A stretch of 44,623 bases of DNA from the NCBI GenBank assembly GCA_947588805.1, contig CANPYR010000017.1, forward strand, positions 1-44,623, in the 5' to 3' direction. This DNA is from an uncultured Clostridia bacterium. GTDB lineage: Bacteria; Bacillota; Clostridia; Oscillospirales; Ruminococcaceae. Shown piece after piece: positions 32,895 through 41,600 of this stretch. Under the pieces are notes generated by a model that was given only the letters and a program-made list of their open reading frames with translations, had not been told where the DNA came from and did not search any database. Each line of letters begins with the position of its first letter. The first letter of the stretch is position 1. The translations under genes and the position numbers were made by a program.

Positions 32895-33448
32895 AACGTC
32901 TCGCCCTCCTGTTCCAAATATTTCCTGAGCCTGTCGCGCGTCCGCGAAAGCATGGATTTGATTTTGCTCTGTGAAAACCCCGTATCTTCGGATATCTCGG
33001 ATATCCGCTCGAACATAAAATATCTCTTTACGAAAACCGCTCGCGCAGTCGGATCCACGTCTTCCAAGAACCTGTCGATCGCGATCTTAAGATCGATCCT
33101 GCGAAACTCCTCCAAAGAGACCGAGTCCGGTATCATGAGCGCTATTTCGGAATCAAAGCTTACGGAAGAGTTCCGGGAGCGCTTTTTTGCAAGGTTGAAT
33201 TCAAGGCGTTTAAGAGAAAGATTTCTTACGATCCTGCAGGAGTATGCCCGAAGGTCGTCGGGGTTATTAGGCGGTATGGAATTCCAAAGAGCCAAAAGAG
33301 TATCGTTCACGCATTCCTCCGCGTCGGAAGCGGAGTCAAGTATATTAAGCGAAAGCTTTTTAAGCAGTCGGCAATACTTGCCGCATAGCTCCGCTACGGC
33401 CGATTGGTCGCGTTTAAAAAGCAGGTCAATGATCTCGGTATCTTCCAA
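32891..33448 (-). CDS. ECF-type RNA polymerase sigma factor
   Basis: A 185-residue sigma-70 family protein with region 2 (YCRLLKKLSLNILDSASDAEECVNDTLLALW and RIVRNLSLKR) and region 4 with a helix-turn-helix (ERISEISEDTGFSQSKIKSMLSRTRDRLRKYL), without regions 1 and 3, so ECF class. I chose TTG 33448, with AAAGGAGG 11 bases upstream; a longer TTG start at 33478 has no ribosome site of its own and contains that Shine-Dalgarno. It would direct transcription of an envelope-related regulon under control of the coupled membrane protein. No matching autoregulatory promoter could be recognised. Confidence 0.85.
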   Translation of the reverse strand: MEDTEIIDLLFKRDQSAVAELCGKYCRLLKKLSLNILDSASDAEECVNDTLLALWNSIPPNNPDDLRAYSCRIVRNLSLKRLEFNLAKKRSRNSSVSFDSEIALMIPDSVSLEEFRRIDLKIAIDRFLEDVDPTARAVFVKRYFMFERISEISEDTGFSQSKIKSMLSRTRDRLRKYLEQEGETL

Positions 33449-33530
33449 AGCGGACAGCGCCTCCTTTCCGGCTCTCAATTATTTAGTACGGATTTGTTCG
33501 CGCGAGGTCGCGGGGATTTTAGAGAATAGA

Positions 33531-33658
33531 GGGTTAGAGTGTTAGAAGATAGAGGGGAGAGCGGCGGCGGGATTTGCGGGGGATGGGCGGGAGGGCGGGC
33601 GCAGCCCGGTGCGCTCCGCTCTTAGAGAATAGAAAGTTAGATGATTAGAAGATAGAAT
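33531..33658. repeat. Low-complexity tracts flanking an inverted R1 fragment
   Basis: TTAGAG/TTAGAAGATAGA tracts at 33531-33554 and 33628-33658 surround GCGGCGGCGGGATTTGC (33561-33577), an R1 arm in inverted orientation, and a GC-rich stretch GCGCAGCCCGGTGCGC. No gene is present between 33479 and 33758. Confidence 0.6.
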
Positions 33659-33663
33659 TAAAA

Positions 33664-33694
33664 AGCAAAAAGCAGACGCTTTAAAAGCGTCCGC
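33664..33694 (-). terminator. Terminator of the exporter operon
   Basis: On the minus strand GCGGACGCTTT pairs with AAAGCGTCTGC (33672-33682 with 33684-33694, one G-U), followed by TTTTTGCTTTTT. Confidence 0.85.
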
Positions 33695-33758
33695 CCTCGC
33701 TATCCCTTTCGCCGCAGATCGGCAAAACCTGCAAGCTTAAACCGACATACGGCTCCTC

Positions 33759-35753
33759 TTACCTATCTACTAACTGTAAATCATAAAGCTTTTTATACAG
33801 CCCGTTTTGCTTTAAAAGCTCCTGATGCGACCCCTGCTCGTGTATCCTGCCGTGGTGCATTACGATTATCTTGTCCGCGTGCTGGATGGTAGAGAGCCTG
33901 TGAGCTACCATTATAGTCGTTCTGCCCTCCATAAGCTTCTCTAAAGCTTCGGTTATGAGCGTTTCGGTCTCGGTATCGATATTGGCGGTCGCTTCATCCA
34001 AAACAAGTATCGACGGTCTGTGAGCTAAGGTCCTTGCAAAACTTATAAGCTGGCGCTGACCTGCGGAAAGAGTCGAGCCGCGCTCGGTAACTGCTGAATC
34101 GTATCCGTCAGGCATCCTCTCAATAAACGTAGAAGCCCTTACGGTCTCGGCGGCGTCCCTTACGTCCTGGTCGGAGATCCCTTCGGTATCGAGCGAAATG
34201 TTTTTCTTTATATCCCCCGTGAATAGGAATACATCCTGTTGGACCTGTCCTATCGCTCCCCTTAAAACGTCGGTATCTACGCTCTTTATGTCCACCCCGT
34301 CTATAAGTATTTCTCCCTTTTGGACGTCGAAATATCTCCCGATAAGATTCAGGATCGAAGTTTTACCCGCGCCGGTCGCTCCGACGAACGCAACCTTCTC
34401 GCCCGGCGATATCGTAAAGCTCACGTCTTTAAGAATATAGTCGTCCTTTTCATACGCGAACCAGACGTTTTTGAATTCTATCCTTCCGCTCATCTTGGGC
34501 GCTATCGGGTTTTCGGGATTCACTATTTCCGGCTCAACGTCGAGCACCGAGAATACCTTCTCAGCGGAAGCAAGAGAGGACTGGAGCGTTCCGAACTGCT
34601 CGGCGAGCTCCTGGATAGGCTCGAAGAAGGAGCCTATGTAGGTAATGAAGATGAAGAGCGTTCCGAGCGAGATCTTTCCCTTGATTACAAAGCTCGCTCC
34701 GAAGCCGATAACTATTATCTTCGCGATTATCGAGACAAGAAAGATCGCGGGACGGAATATCGCGAAGATCATCATCTCCCGCCAGGACGCGTCGAAGAGC
34801 TCCTGAGATTTTTTCTCGAACTCCTTGTATTTTTCCTTCTCGCGCGCAAAGATCTGGATAAGCCTCATCCCGGAAATATGCTCCGAAAGGAATGTATTAA
34901 GCTCCGTTATCCTGTTTCTTGTGAGCTGGTACGCCTTTCTTGAAACGTATCTGAAATAGAATGTCAGCACCCCTACCACGGGAAGAAGCACGAAAGATAC
35001 CGCAGTCATCCCCGGGCTTCGCGACAGCATTATCACCGCGTAGCCGAAGATCATTATAACGTTTCTGAAAAGCCTTACAAGAATAGTAGTGAAAAGCTCG
35101 TTTATAGACTCCGTATCGTTAGAAACTCTCGTCACGAGCTTTCCCACGGGGGTGGTGTTAAAGAAGTTGAGCGAAAGGCTCTGGATGTGAGAGAATACCT
35201 GCTCGCGCATCGAATAGATTATATTCTGCCCCATCTTCTGTAAGATCCAGGTATCGGCCCAGTTGAGCGCGAATCCCGCCGCAAGGACCAAAAGATAGAT
35301 AAGCGCCGCGCGTATTATTCCCGAAAAGTCCGATTTTCTCAGGATCTTAAGCTGATCTTTGCCGAGCGGCGCGCCGTCGGAATTAGAGTCGATAAAGCTC
35401 TTTACGGTATTTTCGTCCGCGTCGGAAAGAAGCTCAGTCTCTTCTGCGGTGAGATCTTTCGCCATGTAATATTTATCCTCATACAGAAGTATCTGATAAT
35501 ATTTAGGCTCCTCCGACTTAAGCTCTTCCTCGGTAAATTCCCCGTATCTTCTTTCGAGCCGCACGCCGTCGTATACCGTCGTACCGAGCTCCGTGACCTC
35601 GTACGGCTGGTAATAGCCGTTTATATATCCGTCTATGGCGTCGCCGATTATGATCGGGCGGTAAAGCTCCACCGCGATTATAAAAAGAACAAGCACCGTC
35701 GCCGCAAGCATCGCCCATTTATGCGGTTTAAGATATCCCAAAAGTCTTTTCAC
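33759..35753 (-). CDS. ABC exporter half, BmrD-like with consensus ATPase site
   Basis: A 664-residue fused membrane-ATPase half-transporter. Between membrane helix 1 (about 15-37) and helix 2 (about 146-166) lies an extra outward domain of roughly 100 residues rich in acidic and tyrosine residues, as known in BmrD (YheH). The ATPase domain is canonical: Walker A GATGAGKT (458-465), signature LSAGQ (562-566), Walker B ILVLDEATANID with catalytic E587, and switch H618. It starts with GTG after GAGGAGG, 16 bases behind the partner gene. The pair should form a heterodimeric drug exporter; the substrate is inferred from the BmrCD likeness. Confidence 0.9.
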   Translation of the reverse strand: MKRLLGYLKPHKWAMLAATVLVLFIIAVELYRPIIIGDAIDGYINGYYQPYEVTELGTTVYDGVRLERRYGEFTEEELKSEEPKYYQILLYEDKYYMAKDLTAEETELLSDADENTVKSFIDSNSDGAPLGKDQLKILRKSDFSGIIRAALIYLLVLAAGFALNWADTWILQKMGQNIIYSMREQVFSHIQSLSLNFFNTTPVGKLVTRVSNDTESINELFTTILVRLFRNVIMIFGYAVIMLSRSPGMTAVSFVLLPVVGVLTFYFRYVSRKAYQLTRNRITELNTFLSEHISGMRLIQIFAREKEKYKEFEKKSQELFDASWREMMIFAIFRPAIFLVSIIAKIIVIGFGASFVIKGKISLGTLFIFITYIGSFFEPIQELAEQFGTLQSSLASAEKVFSVLDVEPEIVNPENPIAPKMSGRIEFKNVWFAYEKDDYILKDVSFTISPGEKVAFVGATGAGKTSILNLIGRYFDVQKGEILIDGVDIKSVDTDVLRGAIGQVQQDVFLFTGDIKKNISLDTEGISDQDVRDAAETVRASTFIERMPDGYDSAVTERGSTLSAGQRQLISFARTLAHRPSILVLDEATANIDTETETLITEALEKLMEGRTTIMVAHRLSTIQHADKIIVMHHGRIHEQGSHQELLKQNGLYKKLYDLQLVDR

Positions 35754-35769
35754 AGCTTTACCCCTCCTC

Positions 35770-37566
35770 TCAGCTTTCCTGCGGTCTTATGCCGGCGATA
35801 TCGCGGCGTATCGCCGCCTTCTGCTCGCCTATCGCGGCTTCGAGCTGCTGGCTCTCGAACATCTCCGCGTAAAGCCCGCCTTTTTTCATAAGCTCCGCGT
35901 GATTTCCTACCTCTGCGGCCTTTCCGTCCTCAAGAACCATTATTACGTCCGCGTCCTTTATCGTGGAAACTCTGTGCGCGATTATCACCGTGGTCTTTCC
36001 CGCGCGGTTTTTCTTAAGATTGGTGAGGATGTGTTCCTCGGTATCGGTATCTACCGCCGAAAGCGCGTCGTCAAGAATAAGTATCGGCGCGTTCTTCATA
36101 AGCGCCCTCGCAATAGACGAGCGCTGCTTCTGTCCTCCCGAAAGAGTGACTCCGCGCTCCCCGACTACCGTCTCGTACCCCTCCGGGAACTCGATTATAT
36201 TGTCGTGGATGCATGCGGCGCGGGAAGCTTCCACTATTCTTTCCATGCTCTTTTCATGGGTGCCGAATGCGATATTTGAAGCGAGCGTATCCGAAAACAG
36301 GAAGTTATCCTGCGGCACGTAAGCTATATTTTCTCTTAAGACGTTAAGGGGGATGTCGTTTATATCCGTCCCGTCAAGCTTGATCATCCCGGGCTTGGTG
36401 TTATAAAGGTGCAGAAGAAGATTCACAAGAGTAGATTTTCCGTTTCCGGTTCTTCCGATGATGGCGAGCGTGGTCCCCGCGGGGACTTCAAGACTCAGAT
36501 CCTTTATAGTCGGCTCGCTCGAACCCTTATGTATAAACGTCAGATCGTCAAAGGTGATCCTTCCCGAAAGGCTGTGGACCGGGGCCGGGACTTCGGGATC
36601 GGATATTTCCGTCTCGGAAGCGAATACATCCTGTATACGCCTTGCGGAAGCGAATCCCTGGGAGAACATATTTATCGCGTCGCCGCAGGCTATCATCGGC
36701 CACACGAGCATTCCGACGTACTGGTTGAAGGCCACGAATCGCCCGAGAGTTATATCTCCGACTATCGCGAGATATCCTCCGTATAAAAGCGTGATAAGGC
36801 TCGAAGAACCGATTATTACCGTCAGAAGAGGATTAACTACCGCCTGCCATTTTACGATGTCAAGGTTCTTGTCCATAGCGTTGCGGTTTGATTTTAAGAA
36901 TTCTTTAAGCTGCTGCCTTTCCCTGACGAAAGCTTTTATTACTCTTATGCCGGAAAAGCTCTCCTGGACGAAGTCGGTGAGGTCCGATACCGCTTCCTGG
37001 CGCTTTTTGTATTTTCCGTGCATGATCTTTCCGTAGTATATCTCCCCGATCATTATCACCGACATCGGGATAAGAACCAAAAGCGTGAGCTTTATGTTTA
37101 CGTATATCATCATCTGGACTATTACCATGAATCCCATCACGGTAGCGTCGAATATGCTTATTATCGCGGGACCTATCGACATTCTAATCGAGTTGAGGTC
37201 GGAGGTGAAGCGAGTCATGAGGTCTCCGGTCTTGTGGGAGTTATAGTACTCCACGTCCATCGTCTCAAGGTGCGCGAACATATCGTTTCTTATTTCCTTT
37301 TCGATGGTCCTTGCGGCTCCGAAGAGGAAGAATCTCCAGAGAAATCTTCCCGCCGCGAGGGTTATTCCCAGGACGAGTATCACAAGAAGTATTTTCATTA
37401 TCTCCGGCATTCCCATCGTCCTGTCGGTAAGACCGTCGGTTATACGGCCGGTAAGCTCGGGGATGAAGAGGTTTGCGTAGTCGACGACGAAGAGGGTTAT
37501 TATTCCGAAGACGTACTGCCACTTGTGCCGCGAGATATAGCTCATCAGAAACTTGAACGGTGACAC
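35770..37566 (-). CDS. ABC exporter half, BmrC-like with degenerate ATPase site
   Basis: A 598-residue half-transporter with six membrane helices and a C-terminal ATPase. Walker A is GRTGNGKST (371-379) and the signature is LSGGQ (475-479), but Walker B ends LILDD: aspartate D500 replaces the catalytic glutamate. The switch histidine (IIAHRVST) is kept. One degenerate and one consensus site is the hallmark of heterodimeric exporters such as BmrCD and TM287/288, and the first-encoded subunit is the degenerate one there too. GTG start with AAAGGAG. It is transcribed from 37658 with the BmrD-like gene as one operon, divergent from malQ. Confidence 0.92.
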   Translation of the reverse strand: MSPFKFLMSYISRHKWQYVFGIITLFVVDYANLFIPELTGRITDGLTDRTMGMPEIMKILLVILVLGITLAAGRFLWRFFLFGAARTIEKEIRNDMFAHLETMDVEYYNSHKTGDLMTRFTSDLNSIRMSIGPAIISIFDATVMGFMVIVQMMIYVNIKLTLLVLIPMSVIMIGEIYYGKIMHGKYKKRQEAVSDLTDFVQESFSGIRVIKAFVRERQQLKEFLKSNRNAMDKNLDIVKWQAVVNPLLTVIIGSSSLITLLYGGYLAIVGDITLGRFVAFNQYVGMLVWPMIACGDAINMFSQGFASARRIQDVFASETEISDPEVPAPVHSLSGRITFDDLTFIHKGSSEPTIKDLSLEVPAGTTLAIIGRTGNGKSTLVNLLLHLYNTKPGMIKLDGTDINDIPLNVLRENIAYVPQDNFLFSDTLASNIAFGTHEKSMERIVEASRAACIHDNIIEFPEGYETVVGERGVTLSGGQKQRSSIARALMKNAPILILDDALSAVDTDTEEHILTNLKKNRAGKTTVIIAHRVSTIKDADVIMVLEDGKAAEVGNHAELMKKGGLYAEMFESQQLEAAIGEQKAAIRRDIAGIRPQES

Positions 37567-37629
37567 TTTTTTCTCCTTTCACAGTACTAACATGTTGATA
37601 GATTATAAACTTAAAAATATAACACGCCT

Positions 37630-37658
37630 ATTATAACGCATTTTTCCGAAAGTTGCAA
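37630..37658 (-). promoter_or_regulatory. Promoter of the exporter operon
   Basis: On the minus strand TTGCAA (complement of 37653-37658), 17 bases, TATAAT (complement of 37630-37635). The leader is about 60 bases, with no attenuator seen. Confidence 0.8.
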
Positions 37659-37689
37659 TAGACTTTTTCACAGATTTTAAGGTTTTTGG

Positions 37690-37718
37690 TTGCATTTCTA
37701 TGGTGAATATGTTATAAT
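37690..37718 (+). promoter_or_regulatory. Promoter of malQ
   Basis: TTGCAT (37690-37695), 17 bases, TATAAT (37713-37718), divergent from the exporter promoter and 31 bp from its -35 box. Confidence 0.82.
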
Positions 37719-37726
37719 AAAAAAGT

Positions 37727-37802
37727 CGCGGCGTTTTACCGCGCTTAGGTGCTAAAACCTAAACCGGACCTCCGAAGGACGAGAGCGATCAGATCCGTCC
37801 GG
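37727..37802 (+). promoter_or_regulatory. Structured leader of malQ
   Basis: The about 125-base leader contains three successive hairpins: CGCGG/CCGCG (37727-37743), TTAGGT/ACCTAA (37745-37762) and CCGGAC/GTCCGG (37764-37802). No known riboswitch core is recognised and no T run follows. Confidence 0.4.
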
Positions 37803-37850
37803 CATTCGGGAGTCCGTGAAAACAGAGTATATACTGAAAGGAAAGATAAG

Positions 37851-39371
37851 ATGAGAGCAAGCGGAATACTTTTAGGGATAAATTCTCTTCCGGGAGAGCT
37901 CGGGATAGGAAAGCTCGGAAAGGAAGCTTTTGGGTTTGCCGATTTTTTAAAGTCCGCGGGACAGAAGTACTGGCAGATACTGCCCTTATCCCCGACGGGA
38001 TACGGCGACAGCCCATACCAGTCGTTTTCGACGCGCGCGGGGAATCCTTACTTCATAGACCTTGACTCGCTTTGCGAGGAGGGGCTTTTAAAGCCGGAGG
38101 AGTATAAGAACGTCAGTTTCGGCGACAACGAGAGATACATAAATTACGGAATGCTTTACGAAGCGATATTCCCGGTCTTAAGGAAGGCGTATTCGAGATT
38201 TTCTCCCGACGGGGAGTATGAAAAATTTCTCGAAAAAAACCGCGACTGGGTATCCGACTACGCGCTCTTCGCCGCCCTTAAGGATTCTCACGGCGGCAAG
38301 CCCTGGTACGAGTGGGAGGACGGTCTCAGGATGGCGGAGCCTGCGGCTACGGAACGCGCAGAGAAGGAGCTTTCCCGGGACGTTGGGTTTTATATCTTTT
38401 TGCAGTATGAATTTTATAAGCAGTGGTTTAAGCTGAAAAAGTACGTAAACGGGCTCGGGATAGAGATAATAGGAGATATGCCGATATACTGCGCCTACGA
38501 CAGCGTGGAATGCTGGAAAACGCCGGAGCTTTTTGAATTCGACGGCTCGAAGCGCCCGAGGTTCGTAGCGGGCTGCCCGCCCGACCCTTACGCGGAAGAA
38601 GGACAGCTCTGGGGAAATCCGCTCTATAACTGGAAAGACATGGAGATGAACGGCTATAAGTGGTGGATAGACAGAATAGCCTTCGCCACAGATATCTACG
38701 ACGTTTTAAGAATAGATCACTTCCGCGCCTTCGCGGGATATTACGCCATCCCCGGAAGCGATAAGAACGCGGTGAACGGTCACTGGCGCGAAGGACCGAG
38801 GATGAAGCTTTTCAACTCTACCAATTACTGGCTCGGGCCTAAAAAGATAATCGCCGAGGATCTGGGATTCATAACCGAAGACGTGGTAAAGCTTCTTAAG
38901 GATACCGGCTATCCCGGGATGAAGGTGCTGCAGTTTGCATTCGATCCCGCATGCGACAGCGTTTATCTTCCCTGCAACCTTGAGGACGTTCATTCGGTTA
39001 TTTACACCTCGACTCACGACAGCGATACCGCTAAAGGATGGGCCGAGAAGCTCGGCGGCGCGGAGCTGAGATTTGCGCTCGACTACTGCGGCGTGAAATC
39101 ACGCGAGGAGCTCCCGGACGCGCTCTTAAGGCTCGCATGGTCGTCGGTCTCAGAGACCGCGATCACTCAGATGCAGGACCTTTTAGGGCTCGGAAACGAG
39201 TCAAGGATAAACGTCCCGGCGACGGTGGGGCTTAACTGGAGATGGAGGATAACTAAGGAGGATCTCGATCCGGCGGTAGCGGAAAAATTGAGAAACCTCA
39301 CCGAGACCTATAACCGCGCCGGATGGACGCGTTATAAGCCGAGCGACGCGGAGAGAGGGTATACTCTTTAA
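37851..39371 (+). CDS. malQ: 4-alpha-glucanotransferase (amylomaltase), GH77
   Basis: Transfers alpha-1,4-glucan segments between maltodextrins, releasing glucose, in the cytoplasm. The 506 residues fit GH77. Motifs: QILPLSPTGYGDSPYQSFS near 42-60, LRIDHFRAFAGYY with nucleophile D289, IIAEDLGFIT with acid/base E336 and THDSDT with D390. I chose ATG 37851, with GAAAGGAAAG upstream, over a frame extension to 37749 inside the leader. Together with the GH13 enzyme at 20236-21546 it suggests intracellular maltodextrin or glycogen use. Confidence 0.95.
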   Translation: MRASGILLGINSLPGELGIGKLGKEAFGFADFLKSAGQKYWQILPLSPTGYGDSPYQSFSTRAGNPYFIDLDSLCEEGLLKPEEYKNVSFGDNERYINYGMLYEAIFPVLRKAYSRFSPDGEYEKFLEKNRDWVSDYALFAALKDSHGGKPWYEWEDGLRMAEPAATERAEKELSRDVGFYIFLQYEFYKQWFKLKKYVNGLGIEIIGDMPIYCAYDSVECWKTPELFEFDGSKRPRFVAGCPPDPYAEEGQLWGNPLYNWKDMEMNGYKWWIDRIAFATDIYDVLRIDHFRAFAGYYAIPGSDKNAVNGHWREGPRMKLFNSTNYWLGPKKIIAEDLGFITEDVVKLLKDTGYPGMKVLQFAFDPACDSVYLPCNLEDVHSVIYTSTHDSDTAKGWAEKLGGAELRFALDYCGVKSREELPDALLRLAWSSVSETAITQMQDLLGLGNESRINVPATVGLNWRWRITKEDLDPAVAEKLRNLTETYNRAGWTRYKPSDAERGYTL

Positions 39372-39454
39372 AGAGTCAGAAAACGCCGGCGGGGTGATAT
39401 TAAGATTTTGTTTTGGGATGGGAATTTTTACGACAGACGGAAGGAAAAGACATA

Positions 39455-40105
39455 ATGCTTGAAAGAATGGATGAGTTTTTTAACAGCCGTTTGGAGCAGT
39501 ATGAAGAGCACCAGATGACTGCGATCGAATTTGCTTGGGATTTTTATCCTTTTACCGCGTGGCAGCTTCCGAGGGAGCCGGGCGCGAAGATCTTAGATCT
39601 CGGATGCGGGACGGGGCTTGAGCTTGACGAATACTTCAGACTCAACAGAAAAGCCTGCGTGACCGGGATCGACGTATCGGACAGGATGATAAAAAAGCTC
39701 AGATATAAACACCGCGACAAGAATCTTGAAGTTATACACGGCTCGTTTTTCGATACGCAATTTTTAAGCGACGAATATGACGCCGCGGTCTCGGTGGAAG
39801 CGCTTCACCACTATTCCGAAGAAGAAAAGCTTCCCCTATACCGCAAGCTCCGCGACTCCCTTAAGCCGGGCGGGTATTTCATTCTAACCGATTTCTTCGC
39901 CGAGGGAGACGAGACCGAAAGGGTCTTAAGAGAGGAATATTTAAAGCTCCGCGCCGAACAGGGGCTTTCTGACAGGATGATATATCACTTCGATACGCCG
40001 ATGACCTCCGCGCACGAGATATCTATACTCAAAAAAGCCGGATTTAAAGAAGCGAAGGTCATAGCCGTATGGAAGAGGACCAAGACGATAAGAGCGGAGC
40101 GCTGA
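39455..40105 (+). CDS. Class I SAM-dependent methyltransferase
   Basis: A 216-residue Rossmann methyltransferase. Motif I is ILDLGCGTG (46-54), followed by the acidic loop GIDVSDRMIKKL, then SVEALHHYSEEE (motif IV region) and LKPGGYFILTDFF (post-motif). The substrate is not evident; the type resembles UbiE/COQ5-like or small-molecule methyltransferases. ATG 39455 with AAGGAAAAG is better placed than an upstream start at 39413. It lies 83 bases after malQ and may be cotranscribed with it. Confidence 0.85.
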   Translation: MLERMDEFFNSRLEQYEEHQMTAIEFAWDFYPFTAWQLPREPGAKILDLGCGTGLELDEYFRLNRKACVTGIDVSDRMIKKLRYKHRDKNLEVIHGSFFDTQFLSDEYDAAVSVEALHHYSEEEKLPLYRKLRDSLKPGGYFILTDFFAEGDETERVLREEYLKLRAEQGLSDRMIYHFDTPMTSAHEISILKKAGFKEAKVIAVWKRTKTIRAER

Positions 40106-40204
40106 AGATATTCGCTTGCGGCGCTGCGGGAATGCAAAACCGAGAAATCGGAAGCCGGAGCTTAGATAAAAAGTTAATCAAATAAGTAAGAAGGGGATGA
40201 GGAA

Positions 40205-41077
40205 GTGAACGGAAGTCTCAGAAAGCTTTTGGAGACGGCTTATTCTTCGGAGACGGCCGATCTGATTGAAGAAGGGCTATGTTCAAAAAGCGTCACTTTC
40301 CGTGCAAATCTCCTAAAGACTTCGCGCGAAGAAATCTGCGCCGCTTTTTCGGGATACGGAATACGGCTCAGCACCCCGGACTGGTGCGAATACGCATTTA
40401 TTGCCGAAAACGCTTCGGAAGACGTTATAAGAAAAACGGACGAATATAAGACCGGTAAAATCTATCTTCAGTCTCTTTCATCCATGATCCCGCCGCTTCT
40501 TTTAGAGCCCGAAAGCCGCGACAGCATTCTTGACATGTGCGCCGCCCCGGGCGGGAAAACCACTCAGATAGCGGCGATATGTCCGGGAGCGGCGATAACG
40601 GCGTGCGAAAAAAACAAGATCCGCGCCGAGCGTCTCAGATTCAATCTTGAGCGCCAAGGGGCGGGAAGAGTTAATCTTATGGTATGCGATTCAAGGCGCT
40701 TGGACGGGATGTTCAAATTCGACAAAATACTTCTTGACGCGCCCTGCTCGGGAAGCGGAACTCTAACGGACGGCGGGGAGGATTTTTCTGAGGAGCTTTA
40801 TTTGAGAATAATCTCAACCCAGACCGAGCTGATAAAAAAGGCTATGTCGCTTCTAAGACCGGGCGGGCGGCTTGTATATTCGACCTGCTCGGTGCTTCCG
40901 AATGAAAACTGCGAGCAGGTAAAAAAGGCGATAGGGATGGGCGCGAAGGTCGTGCCGATAGATCCGGACAGGTTTAAAGGCGTGCCGACGCTTCCGACAG
41001 AGATCCCGGGGGTTATATGCATACGGCCGACGGAGAGGTATGAAGGTTTCTTCGCAGCGTCGCTGGAGAGGGGGTAG
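40205..41077 (+). CDS. NOL1/NOP2/Sun family rRNA cytosine-C5 methyltransferase
   Basis: A 290-residue RNA m5C methyltransferase of the RsmB/RsmF group. Motif I is DMCAAPGGKT (110-119), motif IV LLDAPCSGSGTL with C181 and motif VI VYSTCSVLPNEN with catalytic C228. A short N-terminal domain precedes them; the long C-terminal PUA-like part of RsmF is absent, and there is no NusB-like domain as in RsmB. GTG start with GGGGATGAGGAA upstream. Which rRNA position it modifies cannot be told from sequence alone. Confidence 0.88.
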   Translation: MNGSLRKLLETAYSSETADLIEEGLCSKSVTFRANLLKTSREEICAAFSGYGIRLSTPDWCEYAFIAENASEDVIRKTDEYKTGKIYLQSLSSMIPPLLLEPESRDSILDMCAAPGGKTTQIAAICPGAAITACEKNKIRAERLRFNLERQGAGRVNLMVCDSRRLDGMFKFDKILLDAPCSGSGTLTDGGEDFSEELYLRIISTQTELIKKAMSLLRPGGRLVYSTCSVLPNENCEQVKKAIGMGAKVVPIDPDRFKGVPTLPTEIPGVICIRPTERYEGFFAASLERG

Positions 41078-41079
41078 AA

Positions 41080-41130
41080 GAGGGGGCAGTTGGCAGCGGT
41101 TACATGAGAGGCAGCGAATCCCGCCGCCGC
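41080..41130 (-). repeat. R1 left-end fragment, inverted
   Basis: Read on the minus strand it begins GCGGCGGCGGGATTCGC (complement of 41114-41130), then CTCTCATGTAACCGCTGCC and AACTGCC, following the left half of the copy at 9512. The rest of 41131-41398 has only degenerate modules, including TATAGCTTTCTGCTTTTATC (41291-41310). Confidence 0.65.
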
Positions 41131-41398
41131 TTATGCAAGCTTGCCTTTTACAGAAAGCGAGAGATAGGAGCATGGGAATGTAGGTTTAGGCAGCTAAGTC
41201 GTTTTGCCGAATAAAGTAAAAAATGAAGCGGAAAGCATGAGGCCGAGCCGGTTCCTGCATTAGGCCGGAGCGACGGGCGAAATTACCTTATAGCTTTCTG
41301 CTTTTATCTTTCAATTGCATTACGCGATAGCTAAGCGAATACAGTTACACCCCCTGCTCCTATCCTTCGTTTTGCTATGAAAAAGGGCGCGAAAGCGT

Positions 41399-41461
41399 GC
41401 GGTCGAACGGAAACAAAATCGGCAATGTTTTCCTGCCCTCTTCTGCTTATCCCGCCGCCTT
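41399..41461. repeat. R1 long-form right half
   Basis: GTCGAACGGAAACAAAATC then GGCAATGTTTTCC and the end ATCCCGCCGCC (about 41450-41460), slightly more diverged than the copy at 17831. Confidence 0.6.
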
Positions 41462-41600
41462 CCCAAAAAAACTTCCGCTCCCCCAAAGGAGAGCGGATAA
41501 AAAGAGTGTTATAATTAAATTATGTCCTTTGTTCATTTGCCCGGTTTCCCGGTCCTGTCTTGAAAATTTAAGCCTTCCGTCACACAACCGAGCTATCGCG

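Noticed and set aside
34320-34943. 207-codon plus-strand frame over the BmrD-like gene
   Set aside because: Antisense to a fully conserved ABC ATPase; composition is typical of shadow frames and no start signal is present.
37018-37563. 181-codon plus-strand frame rich in histidine and tyrosine over the BmrC-like gene
   Set aside because: Antisense shadow of conserved membrane helices; no ribosome site.
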